Notes under the pieces: generated by a model
The model's database searches: none
Told to the model about the DNA's origin: nothing
What the model saw: the letters and a program-made list of their open reading frames with translations, nothing else
Assembly (NCBI GenBank): GCA_963978895.1
Contig: OZ022247.1
Location: 15,694,312 to 15,758,311 of the forward strand
DNA: 64,000 nt
Direction of reading: 5' to 3'
DNA from: Erpobdella octoculata
Taxonomy: Eukaryota > Annelida > Clitellata > Hirudinida > Erpobdellidae
Shown here: positions 45,511-57,267 of the stretch, piece by piece
Layout: the number at the start of each line of letters is the position of its first letter
Numbering within the stretch: the first letter of the stretch is position 1
Program-made: the position numbers and the translations under genes

Positions 45511-46526
45511 TTTTGTTAGTTATAGTTTTAACTGCATTATCCGATCCGGCAACTTCGACGGCAGCCTGTTTTTCGCTTTTTGTCGGTTCGATAGCAATAC
45601 GTGGGTTGAAAATCCATTTTCTAACTAATACATGTTGAGGCCAAAAATTGGGATCAAGTACCCTGGGCATATTTATGTCTTCAATTGTTATTCTAAAAGA
45701 AGATGATCGATTTTTTGTTGTAGTGATATTTTCTATATCTTTTTTTACAATTTTACTTGTCGAAAAAACTTCAATATTTTTACTCTTGATAAAATCTTCG
45801 ATGTTTTTACTTTCTACACTTTCGTCTAAGTTTCCGACATATATAACTCCTTTTTTAACAATTTTTCGAGCCGCTGGTAAAGCTGAAGTACTTATGCCTT
45901 TGCATATTATGACTTTTTTATCTGACTTATTAACATCAGTATTTTGTTCGGTTGCTTTTTTCAGAATTTCCTTTTGTGATTCGGGAAGAAAAAGTGATTC
46001 TCTTTTGTTTTTATTGTGTTTTACAATGATAAATTCGTCGTCAGTGTTTTCTGAGTAGTTTTTTTTAACTAGAAGTTTCTGGTTGTTCAGTAGATACGAT
46101 AAAATTTGGATTTTCTTGTTTGGCACGTTCTTTAACTATTTCATTCAGTGTGCGTTCAATATTTTCTATTCTATCGTCAATTTGTTCTAATCTATTTTTT
46201 TCACAATCAAATGTTAACACTGCTAGTCTCCGAAAATCAACCGCACAGTATTGAGGCATACTCTTTTCATAATTATTTGCTGTGATGAATTTTACTAATT
46301 CAACTATTTCTTTTAACTTGTCATGTTTACTCTGGCCACTCGTTTGCGATTTAAACTTTTCTCCTTTGGTAGCCTCAAAATCAGCAAAGAGTAGTTTTTT
46401 TGCTGTTGAAAACTCCTCATAATTATAAAAATCAATTATTTTTTCTTGAAATTGCACATTTTCAATAACAGTATAGTTTTTTATGACACAACTTAAGAGT
46501 TCGCTTGTAACTAATCGACGTGTCAT
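45494..46526 (-). pseudogene. CR1/L2-like LINE 3, ORF1 (frameshifted)
   Basis: Two overlapping frames make ORF1. The 5' frame (46526-46065) ends with a predicted coiled coil (IDDRIENIERTLNEIVKERA). The 3' frame (to 45494) has GVIYVGNLDESVESKNIEDF, an RRM-like beta strand and helix, and SSFRITIEDIN. The shift lies near 46075. The TGA at 45494-45496 overlaps the ORF2 start in a different frame. Known: CR1/L2-group ORF1 proteins bind RNA. The 5' UTR begins somewhere near 46560-46610. Confidence 0.7.
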
Positions 46527-46610
46527 TATCGCTCACTAAACACGTGCCTTTAGCAAAAGCGCGATTTTATCGGCGAAACTACTGAATAAAATAATAAAGA
46601 CAACTTCCCT

Positions 46611-47103
46611 CTTTGAAAGACTTGATCTTCTGATAAATACTTTCGGATCTTTTATATGAGTCCAATCTTGCACGTGTTTTTATTAAAATATTTTCAAAGT
46701 TCAACTTGGGGAAACCGCACGCCACAACGAAGCAATAATTGAAAAAATATACGCAATTAAAACATTTTATCACTGTTATGTTTTATCGTGTTATGTTGAG
46801 TTGTTGATCATAGAACAGAGAGAAAAATAGTTAAAATTATATGAGTTTGTGTGCGTGCGTGAAACATTGACAGGATATATGAGCTCGGGAAGTCAATTAA
46901 TGCCCAGTATAGTTCTTATACAGGTTTTTCAAATTAAAAACAGCAAAATTTACAAAAAAAAATTAGAACTTTAGCGGATTTGTCAAGTATCGACATAATA
47001 CACCGGCAACAAATATCGCTCAAATTAGCAAATGCAAACAAGCTCAGGTTGAAAATGGCAGCTTTTAAATGTTACAGGAAATAGATGGATTTGTCCCATC
47101 TAT
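46611..47103. other. No recognisable feature
   Basis: AT-rich sequence upstream of the LINE. Confidence 0.4.
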
Positions 47104-47630
47104 ATATCTATGCTTCTGCCTCAAGTGCGTGTTGGAGTCGATGACAGGAAACGGTTGAATTTAATTTTTCTATTTGTCATCCGTCGTGGACTTAAAACAT
47201 TTCTGTTCGATCAGTGAATAGAGCCATTTTACAAGGGGTTTTCTTATGAGGTCAGAGTCTTGTGTAAGAGAGACCCTCATCATGTTTCAGACCAATGTTT
47301 ATAGAGATGGAGAAGAGACGGAGAAAGACTTATCCCACGTTGGATGACAAATGGAAAAATTAAATAAGTTTCAAGTAAATTAGTCCACTGCTCGTGTAAA
47401 TTATGTTGCGCTGTAAGATTTAGCTGTGTCAAAGCTAGCCATGCTTGTACAGCTCTTTGTAAATGCGATGGAGAATGTGTGTATTTAGATTTTCATTGAA
47501 TTATGTGTGCATTGTTGTTTGTCATTTTGTTGTCTATATTTATATCTGTTACAGCTGATAAAATTATTAAATTCAACCGTTATCTGACACCGACTTCAAC
47601 ACGCACTTGAGGCAGAAGTCGCCTCGTTTC
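47104..47630. mobile_element. TIR-bounded small element, about 525 bp
   Basis: About 50 bp at 47108-47160 (GCTTCTGCCTCAAGTGCGTG) is inverted at 47565-47630 (CACGCACTTGAGGCAGAAGT), including ACGGTTGAATTTAA. No coding capacity and no clear target duplication. It lies at the edge of repeat C copy 2. Confidence 0.5.
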
Positions 47631-47930
47631 CGAAGGTCTACTCACTCAAAATTTAATTATTCATCTATTTTTTTTTGTTTTCTTTATTCTTTATATTAAG
47701 CATTAACCAACAAAAAAACAAAATATTGTTTTTTTTCGCCAGCTTGATCGCCTGTGATAATACGCTATTCATACAGGAGCGTGACCAAAAAAGGTGATTT
47801 TTTTTCTAAATTTCCCAGAATGTGGCGATATCAGGTAACTACAAGCATATTTTTCTGATTACAAATGTGTAATTTTTTTGCTTCTCAATAGCGTGTGCAC
47901 GATGCTGCAGTTAGCCGGCCCACTAAAACA
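47631..47930 (-). repeat. Dispersed repeat C, copy 2 (inverted, internally deleted)
   Basis: See 37940-38790 for the matching blocks. Confidence 0.55.
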
Positions 47931-48049
47931 ACCCTTTAGCGGTGCTGCTCATCTTGTGTTTCGCATATAACATAACGTAACGTAACATTGGTTGAAGTGG
48001 CTTCGAAGTGGCCGGTAGAAAACTACTTCAATTTAAAAAAATAGTAGGT

Positions 48050-48480
48050 AAATGAATAAAAATTAGTATCCATGCCTAGATAACGCTATTTTAATAGCTG
48101 TGGTAGAATCAGACCCTACCGAGGCATCATCTAAACTATTCCAGATATTAAATACTCTATAATTGAATTAAGCCTTTTTTAGATTTTTCTGTTTTATAAA
48201 AGCTTGAGCCTGTGTTCTATAGAACTTTAAATCGGTGGTTGTTTGAAAAACATTGCCGGTGTTAAATCATCGTATCCTGTCATTATCTTGTATGCTTCGA
48301 TCAAGTCACCCCTACTTCTCCTTTTCTCTGAAGTTGTTAAGACATATTTTCTAATTTTCTTTGTACTGAATGACGGATGACAAATAGAACTGGCATAAAA
48401 TTTTAATAAATTTTGTAGCCTTCTTTGTACTTTTTTTTATAAACGACAATGTCCTTTTTAACACAGTGCTCCAAGCTTGT
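48050..48480 (-). pseudogene. LINE ORF2 C-terminal remnant (RT-associated)
   Basis: The minus strand reads EKRRSRGDLIEAYKIMTGYD then LTPAMFFK (48260-48330), and after a stop a decayed VFNIWNSLDDASV (48110-48160). The R..RGDLIE.YKI..G and I..WNSL patterns close the reverse transcriptase ORF of many CR1/Rex-type LINEs. Too short for a clade. Confidence 0.55.
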
Positions 48481-49527
48481 ACACGATATTATTAGTACCT
48501 AAGTGTAATGTATACCCGCTTGTCGTGTGGCAGGCAGCTGTTCAAATACCGGGAAATGTAATTTTAAAATTTATAAAAATGTGGCAAGAGAGAAAAAATG
48601 GTTTTTATTCATTTTTATAAATTGCTAAGGCTCTTTAATGCTTTTTTCAGTGCCAATCGTTTGAAAATCTTTTTATACGCCTTGCAATTATTGAAATAAC
48701 AAAACAGTTAAAAAAAACATTTGCGTGAAATGAATAAATATTAGCTTAAAAGAATAAACTATTAAATTTCCATACTTAAGATTGCCGTCTTTAAATTTAG
48801 CTTTTTAACTTCAACAATCAAAAATTATTTTTTTCTTCATTATAAATATTATGAAAATGATAATATAAATAAAAAACTGAAACACGCCTTATAAATATTG
48901 CACTAAAAAGATAAAATAACTCTTAACTATAATAGTCTATGGGCCAAAATGACTTTTCGATCAAAAAGGTCTTTTTTGAGGTGAACAGACGAAATTTATA
49001 TGGATGATAGGCAATATTAAGAGGAACATTTTAAGACTTTCTAGACTTCTAAATTTGGTAGCTTAACTGAAATATAAGCAAAAATCGAAAAAACACAAAT
49101 TAATTCCGGAGTGCACGCCTAAACATACGTCTATTTGCGCTTAACCAATCAGCATTAATATGTAAAATTTATAGGCATTTTAAGACTTTCTAGACTTCTC
49201 AATATGGTAGCTTAGATGAATTATAGGCAAAAATAAAATAAAAGACTACAATTTTATTTTGCAAGTATTCAGGCAATACTGACTTTATTTAAACAGCAAA
49301 TAAAATGTGAACATTAAAATGAACTTTATAAACATATACTAAAACTTTTTATTTAAAAAAAATTACTAAAATATCAGTACAAATGTCTGCCATAACCTGA
49401 GAGATCCCAAATTTAAGATGAAATACCTAGCCAGTTTTGAAATTATAAATGCGTAACTAATTTTGTAGTCAATTTTAGTTAAATAAAATTTAAAGAGTAT
49501 TTACATAAACTTCATGAAATTAATCAA
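48481..49527. other. No recognisable feature
   Basis: AT-rich sequence. GCATTTTAAGACTTTCTAGAC occurs at about 49173 and a close version (ACATTTTAAGACTTTCTAGA) at about 49025, an old local duplication of about 100 bp. Confidence 0.4.
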
Positions 49528-49543
49528 ATGCTGTTTAAGTGGC

Positions 49544-49750
49544 TTAGCAACACAGTTTGTAACAGGAGGCATGATATTTTGCCTCAGCAGCTATCATATC
49601 ACAACTCCCAATCATACCAAGTAGATGCTTATCACCAGTTTGTTCTGCATAACTACGAATCTGCACTTGGTCTCGGTTATCAACACACTGAAGAAGAGGT
49701 TCACAAGATTTTGAAATTTTCACAAATTTAATCTTATGACAAAAATCCAA
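49544..49750 (-). pseudogene. Fragment of an uncharacterised multicopy protein family
   Basis: A 68-codon minus frame with QVQIRSYAEQTGDKHLLGMI, then GSCDMIAAEAKYHASCYK. The A.......LL..L...D.IA.EA.YH..C pattern is common in large uncharacterised, probably element-borne, animal proteins. I cannot name it. Flanks are not coding. Confidence 0.4.
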
Positions 49751-50214
49751 ACAGTATCAAGAATAGGTGAAGAAGTTGCTGATGGCATCCTCTTGTTTTG
49801 GCAATTGTGTTTTGGTCTATATCTTGATCAATAGTGCAAGTAGTTGAATTTTTTATTAATTCCAGCGTTTTTTTGAGATTAAACAAATTTCGGCACTGTG
49901 AATAACAGTAAAATTCCGGAACATTACCAGCTTCAGTTTGTCATTGCAATGTCCAAAAAAACTTAAATTGTCTTATATTACTTGCAGCTAATAATGTGTT
50001 CCATGATGAAATATCACATGGCCTAGTCAGGTTAGAATATATTTTTTATTGCTACTTTGAGAGTGGAGGATGCATATGCATTGTCCCAAATTCACATCCA
50101 TATCAATTTCTTTGTCTTCTAATAGACATTGTTGTGCCATATTAATGAGAAAAAATAAAACTCAATAACTTGAATACAACTTCTCAATTTTTATTCCCAA
50201 CACAACTGAAAGCA

Positions 50215-50605
50215 TGAAAAAATCTAAATCAAAAGTAAATAAAACTGTTTTGAAAGCACTATTGAATACAAAAAGCAAGACATGTAGAGAAAGCAGAAAC
50301 AGTAACTACAAATTATAAACTAATAGCATGAAACGTAGCACGTGTGTCTTCTGGTACCTTTGGCTCTTGTACAACTCTAGGAATTTCTTTTATTACCCCT
50401 GGAAATTTTGAAAAAATCTAAATCAGAAGTAAATAAATTTTTTTTGAAAGCAATATTGAATACAAAAAACAAGACATGTAGAAAGTAGCAAAAGTCACTA
50501 CAAATTATAAACTTAAAAGCATGAAACGTTGCAAGTGTGTCCTCTGATACCCTTGGCTCATCAACTTGTACAACTCTAGAAGTTTTTTTATTATTACCTT
50601 TGAAA
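50215..50605 (-). repeat. Tandem duplication of about 197 bp, with exon-like content
   Basis: 50215-50412 and 50413-50605 match over most of their length (shared ACAAGACATGTAGA, CTACAAATTATAAACT, CTTGTACAACTCTAG). On the minus strand each contains an acceptor-like AG followed by a related reading, IPRVVQEPKVPEDTRATFHA and SRVVQVDEPRVSEDTLATFH, so a small exon may have been duplicated. 49751-50214 and 50606-51363 show nothing else supportable. Confidence 0.5.
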
Positions 50606-51363
50606 TTTGGTCTTGTCTATTTCTTCCTGAACCACGGGCTTCTCAACCTATCCAGAATATTTGGTTCAGTGATCATCTCTGTACCAATCTCATATCAAGA
50701 TTATTTGTTCAAGTATTTCACTGTTTTCTTTTGAATCATTAAACTCTTAAGTTTCATTAAAGTTGTTGCAGCTAAATATGTTGTGTTGTTTAATAGAGAG
50801 TGTATAATATACATTATTATTTATTCATCTTTATCTGATTTACCAGTAACTATAGTGCTTTTATGACGACATCTTCAGTTTCTCACAGAAACCTTTATTT
50901 TTTAATTATATCAAACAGGTCATCTTTATGTTACACGCAATAAAATTAACATACATTGCAAACTGCAGATTATAAGTTTTAACAAACCGCTCTTTTGATG
51001 ATTTTTACTATGTAAACATCGTATCATCCCTCGCTTGAACAAAACTTCAAATATTACATTTAAGCTACCGTTTTGAGAAGTCTAGAAAGCAAATTTTGTT
51101 TAATTATATTAATTACTAATTTTTAGTACTAAAATAATCTGTTCACCTAAAAAAAGACCTATTTAGACTTAGTCCACGGACTATAAATGAGAGCTCAAGA
51201 GTGCTTTCTCTGAAACACAAAACGTTGGATGCGCATAATTATGAACTCTGATACAAGCTTATGACTTGGCATCACGTTTAGTTATGATTCATCTAGTTAA
51301 ACAGCTTAAGATATAATAATTATCATATTTTTCCTATCACCTTAACAGTTTGTTTTTCCTTCA

Positions 51364-51751
51364 GACACTCTTTATTTCTGGTCATGGTAATGAAACGAGA
51401 AGATTTTGTGAAGAACTTGAGACTGGTAGACACTACACTGTCTTCTGTGAATCGAGGTCCCTGTTAGATCACAAATTAGACAATGAAAGAAAAACTGATC
51501 GAACTTCATCCACTTGCTACCCGTCGTCAAATAGCCATCATTTATATGAAAATATTGACTTATTTTGTCCCAAAGATGATGAGGATTGCATTATAAAAGA
51601 CAAACGAAAAGCTTGTTTAGAAAACGTGAAGGCAAGAAAACATGGAGTGAAGTATCAAAGCAAATTCCTCGTGGCTTCATTTATTAAAGACGGTAAGGAG
51701 CTATTTCCACATTATTGCACACAAAAAATAGCGGATAAAGTTTGCTGTTAA
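51364..51751 (+). CDS. Unrecognised terminal exon-like frame
   Basis: A pyrimidine-rich acceptor (TTTTTCCTTCAG) at 51363 precedes a frame open to TAA at 51749, about 128 residues: [73 protein letters not shown]. It has eight or so cysteines and a protein-like composition. No family recognised and no ATG-proximal exon found. It ends just before a PLE terminal repeat. Confidence 0.3.
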
Positions 51752-51781
51752 AGTTATAAGCAATTGTTATATATATGTTTG

Positions 51782-52089
<308 letters not shown>

Positions 52090-52164
52090 GTTTAACTTTT
52101 TTAAAAATAAAATGCAGTGACTAAATAGTAAAAGGTACTGGTCACACTTCACACTACCACTACG

Positions 52165-52590
52165 TTGTCAAGGAGACTCACGATGCATCTCCAGTTTGGG
52201 AGTATTCTTAATCATTATGAATGTATTCATTTGAAAAAGCTAACACAAAAAGAACTTGAAGAAGGTGTTTCGATTTTAACAAGTGAATCCGACTCTTTCC
52301 GGCTGAAAATTAAAGAGGCTCTCTATATCTTATTAATGAGACCCGCAATTAATAAACAATTTGATAAATTTCCACAGATTCTCCACTTATTCGGTGTCAA
52401 AGAAAGCAATATGCATCGGTTACCCTGTATTCCTTCTAACGACGAGGATAACATAAATGATGATACTTCTGACTCGTCCTCTGACACAAATACTTTGGCT
52501 GTTGAGGCTGCTCCTGACGAATCTCATTGTAATGTATCTGAGGAAATTCTTGTCTCTTCTAATATAACACAGCGAAAGCGCAAAAATTGA
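52165..52590 (+). pseudogene. Penelope-like element 3: GIY-YIG endonuclease end and C-terminus
   Basis: The frame opens with RRLTMHLQFGSILNHYECIH (R..H and H blocks of the PLE GIY-YIG domain), then a degenerate repeat of the domain with FRLKIKEALYILLMRPAINK (the conserved F.L.I.EAL.I....P.IN). It continues with an acidic Ser/Asp-rich tail and ends SSNITQRKRKN. The GIY motif itself and the reverse transcriptase lie upstream and are missing, so this copy is 5' truncated at about 52130. A hammerhead and terminal repeat follow 134 bp after the stop, as expected for the right end of a PLE. Confidence 0.75.
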
Positions 52591-52723
52591 TTTCCAATAG
52601 TATAAATTTTATATTCTTTTGATTTGATAGGTAGAGTGTTTTTTCGTTTTTTCTTTTGTTAGTGTGCTAATTCTTTGACAATTTCTGTTTTTTCTGTTTG
52701 TTTACTTTTCTCGTTTTACTTTT

Positions 52724-52765
52724 GACCCTGAGGATGGCTGACATAGCTGAAACGGTCCGTCGGTC
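52724..52765 (+). ncRNA. Hammerhead ribozyme A
   Basis: Stem I GACC (52724-52727) pairs with GGTC (52762-52765). Core CTGAGGA at 52728-52734, one extra T, stem II GGCT/AGCT with loop GACAT, GAAA at 52749-52752, stem III CGG/CCG closed by A-U, cleavage expected after C at 52761. Lies in the 3' terminal repeat of PLE 3. Confidence 0.85.
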
Positions 52766-52926
52766 TGACAATAAAAGTTTAATGGAAAAGTTTTTGGCTA
52801 ATTGTAGTCTCGAACAGAGAGTTTTGTGCCGAAAGGTCGAGAATTTGGCTCGAAAAGTTGTTTCTGCCAAATGGCGAGTTGTGTTTCTTGGAGCGTGTCT
52901 CAAAGATATATATATATATATATATT
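52766..52926 (+). mobile_element. PLE 3 right terminal repeat, remainder, ending in (TA)n
   Basis: The frame continues to SAKWRVVFLGACLKD and then a 20-bp TA tract (52907-52926). That tract is shared with the inverted repeat on the other side. Confidence 0.7.
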
Positions 52927-53140
52927 TTTCAAATAATTAGGAACAAGATGTTCTTTCAAACACGCTTTATTAAAGACTATGGCCCATTTCTTATTACAAA
53001 CTTTTTCTATCAAACGTGAAACTTTTCGAAAATCGGAAATACCAAGACACTTTTGAACAAACTGGTATATATTTTTATTAATGTTATGGTCATGAGCTGA
53101 CCTGCAGGTTTCGGCTTTATTAGCCATCATCAGAACTCAT
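52927..53140 (-). mobile_element. PLE terminal repeat (minus), facing PLE 3
   Basis: Minus strand from 53140: ribozyme, then YQFVQKCLGISDFRKVSRLI and KWAIVFNKACLKEHLVPNY, then the same TA tract as the plus-strand repeat. It is the closest match to a protein-coding reading of this region. Confidence 0.7.
53092..53140 (-). ncRNA. Hammerhead ribozyme B
   Basis: The best fold here. Stem I ATGAGTT/AGCTCAT gives 7 pairs (one G-U). Core CTGATGA, one extra T, stem II GGCT/AGCC with a 5-nt loop, GAAA, stem III CCTGCAGG (self-complementary), then TC before the cleavage point at 53099/53098. Confidence 0.9.
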
Positions 53141-53416
<276 letters not shown>

Positions 53417-53522
53417 TGCATGTATTGAAAACAAACTAACTGCTGTTTAATTAACTTTATTATTATAATTTGAGAAAGTGTTTTTTCGATTTTAATATAT
53501 GCCGTTTTATTATTATAAATGA

Positions 53523-53565
53523 AGCTCTGAAGATGGTTAAATTAACCGAAACTGGCCAGTCAGCT
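53523..53565 (+). ncRNA. Hammerhead ribozyme C
   Basis: Stem I AGCT/AGCT (53523-53526, 53562-53565), core CTGAAGA, one extra T, stem II GGTTA/TAACC, GAAA at 53548-53551, palindromic stem III CTGGCCAG, then TC with cleavage expected after 53561. Confidence 0.88.
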
Positions 53566-53723
53566 GGAAAAAATAAAGATTTTAAAACGTTGCTTGGTGT
53601 AGTTTCAGAAAGGAAAGATATTGTTGTTTTGCAAGGTTTATACAAGAAACTGTTGAATGCAAAATGGGCGACAAAGTTCAATGAAACTTGCTTGCGGGAA
53701 AATATTGTCCCCAATTATGTATG

Positions 53724-53780
<57 letters not shown>
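53566..53780 (+). mobile_element. PLE terminal repeat (plus) with (TA)n
   Basis: After ribozyme C the frame reads KTLLGVVSERKDIVVLQGLY and NAKWATKFNETCLRENIVPN, then (TA)n from 53727 to 53780. No PLE ORF end precedes it, so it is a solitary terminal repeat. Confidence 0.75.
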
Positions 53781-53782
<2 letters not shown>

Positions 53783-54402
53783 TTTAATTCTATTTCCTAT
53801 TTAGTCATTTCATAAGAACAAAGGTTATATAATTTCGTTATTAATTAATAAGATCTAATAAGTGTTTAGCAACCACAATAGTTAGATTATAATTATTATC
53901 ATTTAATTAGAATAATAAAGATATAACCGCAATGAAAATAACCACGTAATTTTTAATGTTTTATGGTTTCCAAAATTACAAAATATGTTGTTATACAAGC
54001 AAATGTTTAAGGAAAAAAAGCTGATGTCACAAATGAATGTTCTCACGTAAGCTCTCGAATGACTCACAAGTCTTTGCTGTGTTTCTTTACGCTTTGTTGG
54101 TTTTCTAAAGGATTCCTTGCATTTTTTATTGTAAGGCTTGAGATGACGTTTTTGAACTGTTTCTAATTTGTGTGTAATAACTGTGATTTTCCCTTGTTTC
54201 AAATAGAAGTGTTATAATCACTATTAGAGAATTTTAAAAATATTATTAAATAAAGTTATGATTATCTATTATAAAACATTAAAAAGGCAACAAAATAAAA
54301 ACAATACAATAAAACAATTTGTTGTAATGTTAATTTTTTTGTACCTATCCCAATTTGCGAAATAAAATGCAAAAATCTGGTCGCCGAGGAAATATATAAT
54401 TT
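53781..54402. other. No recognisable feature
   Basis: AT-rich sequence. A 99-codon minus frame at 53903-54202 has no family resemblance. Confidence 0.4.
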
Positions 54403-55121
54403 CGATCGATCGATCGATCAGTCAGTCAGTCAGTCAGTCAGTCAGTCAGTCAGTCAGTCAGTCAGTCAGTCAGTCAGTCAGTCAGTCAGTCAGTCAGTCA
54501 GTCAGTCAGTCAGTCAGTCAGTCAGTCAGTCAGTCAGTCAGTCAGTCAGTCAGTCAGTCAGTCAGTCAGTCAGTCAGTCAGTCAGTCAGTCAGTCAGTCA
54601 GTCAGTCAGTCAGTCAGTCAGTCAGTCAGTCAGTCAGTCAGTCAGTCAGTCAGTCAGTCAGTCAGTCAGTCAGTCAGTCAGTCAGTCAGTCAGTCAGTCA
54701 GTCAGTCAGTCAGTCAGTCAGTCAGTCAGTCAGTCAGTCAGTCAGTCAGTCAGTCAGTCAGTCAGTCAGTCAGTCAGTCAGTCAGTCAGTCAGTCAGTCA
54801 GTCAGTCAGTCAGTCAGTCAGTCAGTCAGTCAGTCAGTCAGTCAGTCAGTCAGTCAGTCAGTCAGTCAGTCAGTCAGTCAGTCAGTCAGTCAGTCAGTCA
54901 GTCAGTCAGTCAGTCAGTCAGTCAGTCAGTCAGTCAGTCAGTCAGTCAGTCAGTCAGTCAGTCAGTCAGTCAGTCAGTCAGTCAGTCAGTCAGTCAGTCA
55001 GTCAGTCAGTCAGTCAGTCAGTCAGTCAGTCAGTCAGTCAGTCAGTCAGTCAGTCAGTCAGTCAGTCAGTCAGTCAGTCAGTCAGTCAGTCAGTCAGTCA
55101 ATCAATCAATCAATCAATCAA
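54403..55121. repeat. Long (GTCA)n array
   Basis: Four GATC units pass into about 170 perfect GTCA units and finish with five or six ATCA units. No interruption was seen in the GTCA part. Confidence 0.95.
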
Positions 55122-56149
55122 TATATAATAAGTTTGTATGCGAGGATATTTGAATTAGCGGTACTCCGTCCTTTCCAAATATCCTACATTATTTGTGCGC
55201 TTCGGCTGTTATCTAGCTTGATGTCTTTTTGATTTTTTATTTATTTTTGTTTTTTTTGCAAATAAATACACATGTCCAAAAATTGTTTTAAAACTTGAGT
55301 CATCTGCAAAAAGTTATTTATACTCTTGTCATTTCTTAGTTTTCGTTGAAGGTTTAATTCTTCGTTAGACTTGCCGCTTGACAAATTACATTTCCGTATT
55401 ATTTTTTTGCTATTTATCGTGACTGAGAACATCGGAATGTCTTAGCAAATATGCAATAAAGCACTAACAAGTAATTTGGACGTAGAAGTTTTGAGCTAAG
55501 AGTCACAATAACCTCAACAATAACTAACTGTTTTTAAATCAAGTAAACCTGCTGGTTTTGAAAAAGTTTTCTGATTACTTGATGTTTCAAATTCAGTAAA
55601 TGCATTCTTCAATAATACTAGTCTTCATTTTTATAATATTGCTTAACAATTTTGTAATGTCTTCTTAATAATACAATGGCGCCTTTGTTAATTTTCAGAC
55701 GTTCTTCAAACCAGACCATTTCTGATCAATGAAGATCTCAGTCTTTTGTTTGAAATAGCTGTGGGCATTAAGGGCTGCAATAAAAACCAGTGGTTAGAAT
55801 ATTGCAATGCCCATCTCAGAACTTCCAGACAGTTTCAAATTCAAATTCTACTTCAAGATACAAGTAAATCAATTTGTATCACGTTTTGCTGATTTGACAG
55901 GTGCTTTGATGACTTTAAACAATATGAAATGTTATGATGTTTATTTGCCCAGAAATCAGGTATCGATTTCCAGAATGTAACTAGTTAGAGTAAATAATAT
56001 AAGTTGAAAATAACTATATGATAAGTCTTAATCTCATTACTATCTAACCGTGAAGTAACTTTAAATAGATAAATCATTGATATTAATTTATATATATATA
56101 TACCTTTCTAATAATATTCCTAAAATTAGAAAAACTTTCAATGGCGTTT
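55122..56149. other. No recognisable feature
   Basis: AT-rich sequence. 56095-56145 is a short copy of a piece also present near the PLE reverse transcriptase at 32640-32690. Confidence 0.4.
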
Positions 56150-56300
56150 TTTTTACGCGAGCCAGTCCCAAGCCTGGATAAAGGAGGAGGGACAGTTACA
56201 AGAATCAAACTTTAATCCACGACAGGAAATACTTATGTGCTTCCTATTCAGCCAATTCAGTCTTAAAACACTTGGTGTAAAGGACTATAAACTATCATAA
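56150..56300. repeat. Dispersed short repeat (copy inverted at 37410-37565)
   Basis: Shares CCTGGATAAAGGAGGAGGGA- and CCACGACAGGAAATACTT-type blocks with the 37 kb copy on the opposite strand. Confidence 0.5.
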
Positions 56301-56395
56301 AAAAAAATTAATTTTTTGTGATGGCTGTGCGTTCCACGTCTGTGTTGAACCTCCGTATTTCCACGACAGATTAGTTTTCTAACAGTTCTTTGAAG

Positions 56396-57121
56396 TCAGG
56401 GAGTTGTTTTATCTGTGACGTAAACAGTACCCCGACCATGGTACTTTTGACCTGACTTATTTGTAATGGTAAATTTTGTCTCAAATTTTCCTTCGGTGAT
56501 CACGGGTTGACCATTTGCTGCGCTTAGATTTGCGTCGCTGTGGTAAGATTGGGGCGACCGATGGCTATCCACGTTGGAAGAGAGATGAGTCACTTCGGCT
56601 CCTGTATCTAACCGAAGTTGAATCGGTCTATCGTTGATGATGACTTCAATGTACTGTTTGATTTCATTTCCGTTGTCTACTAGGTTAATGAATCGGTTTT
56701 GTCTAGAAGCACTCTTTTCTCTGTGTGTAAAAGAATTTTGTCTCCAGCTTGGGTGATCCAGAGATACAAATTTTCGTGATTTGCGAAAATCTGGAAAACT
56801 TGCTTGTCTGACGTTAGGACACTCTCGTTTCCAACGGGACATGGTTTTTGGCTCTGCCTGATGTCGTGGTGACAATGGCTTTTGGTGAGGTGAGCTGTAT
56901 CTATTAATGGCCTGAATTTCTAAATCCGGTCTTTCGATTGTTTTAATATCATTCAGTGTAGTCTTAAGTCGTTCAGACTCTGCTATTAATTCAACGACTG
57001 TAATAGGTATTTTGCTATTTTCGCTATCTAACATGCGTAAGAGTCTGGATCGTATCACGCCATGCTCTTGTGCCTGAAGTCCTGCAACATATTGAACACT
57101 CCTATGTATTTCGACTGACAT
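56396..57121 (-). pseudogene. Ty3/gypsy gag C-terminus and aspartic protease (third gypsy element)
   Basis: A 241-codon minus frame. The first half is gag-like (VVELIAESERLKTTLNDI, then a basic linker where a zinc knuckle would be, here with a single Cys). The second half is a retroviral-type protease: IEVIINDRPIQLRLDTGAEV with the LDTGA active site, then ANGQPVITEGKFETKFTI. Known: this protease cleaves the Gag-Pol polyprotein. The frame stops at 56396, a continuation past the stop is weak (DFKELLEN), and no reverse transcriptase follows. Not the same sequence as the 7.6-9.9 kb or 13.8 kb elements. Confidence 0.7.
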
Positions 57122-57267
57122 TCCTTAAAGTTCTGCTGCCTCTGCAGCAGCAATGATCTTATTTCTATAAGTGTTAAAATCACTTACTAATGTACAAATT
57201 ATTCGACTAAAATCAAACCTTTGTCAAAAAAAGACTTTTCTTAGGACCAAATAGTTGTTCAAGAGTT

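Noticed and set aside
54418..55099. CRISPR-like array
   Set aside because: Simple tetranucleotide repeat with no spacers. The genome is eukaryotic.
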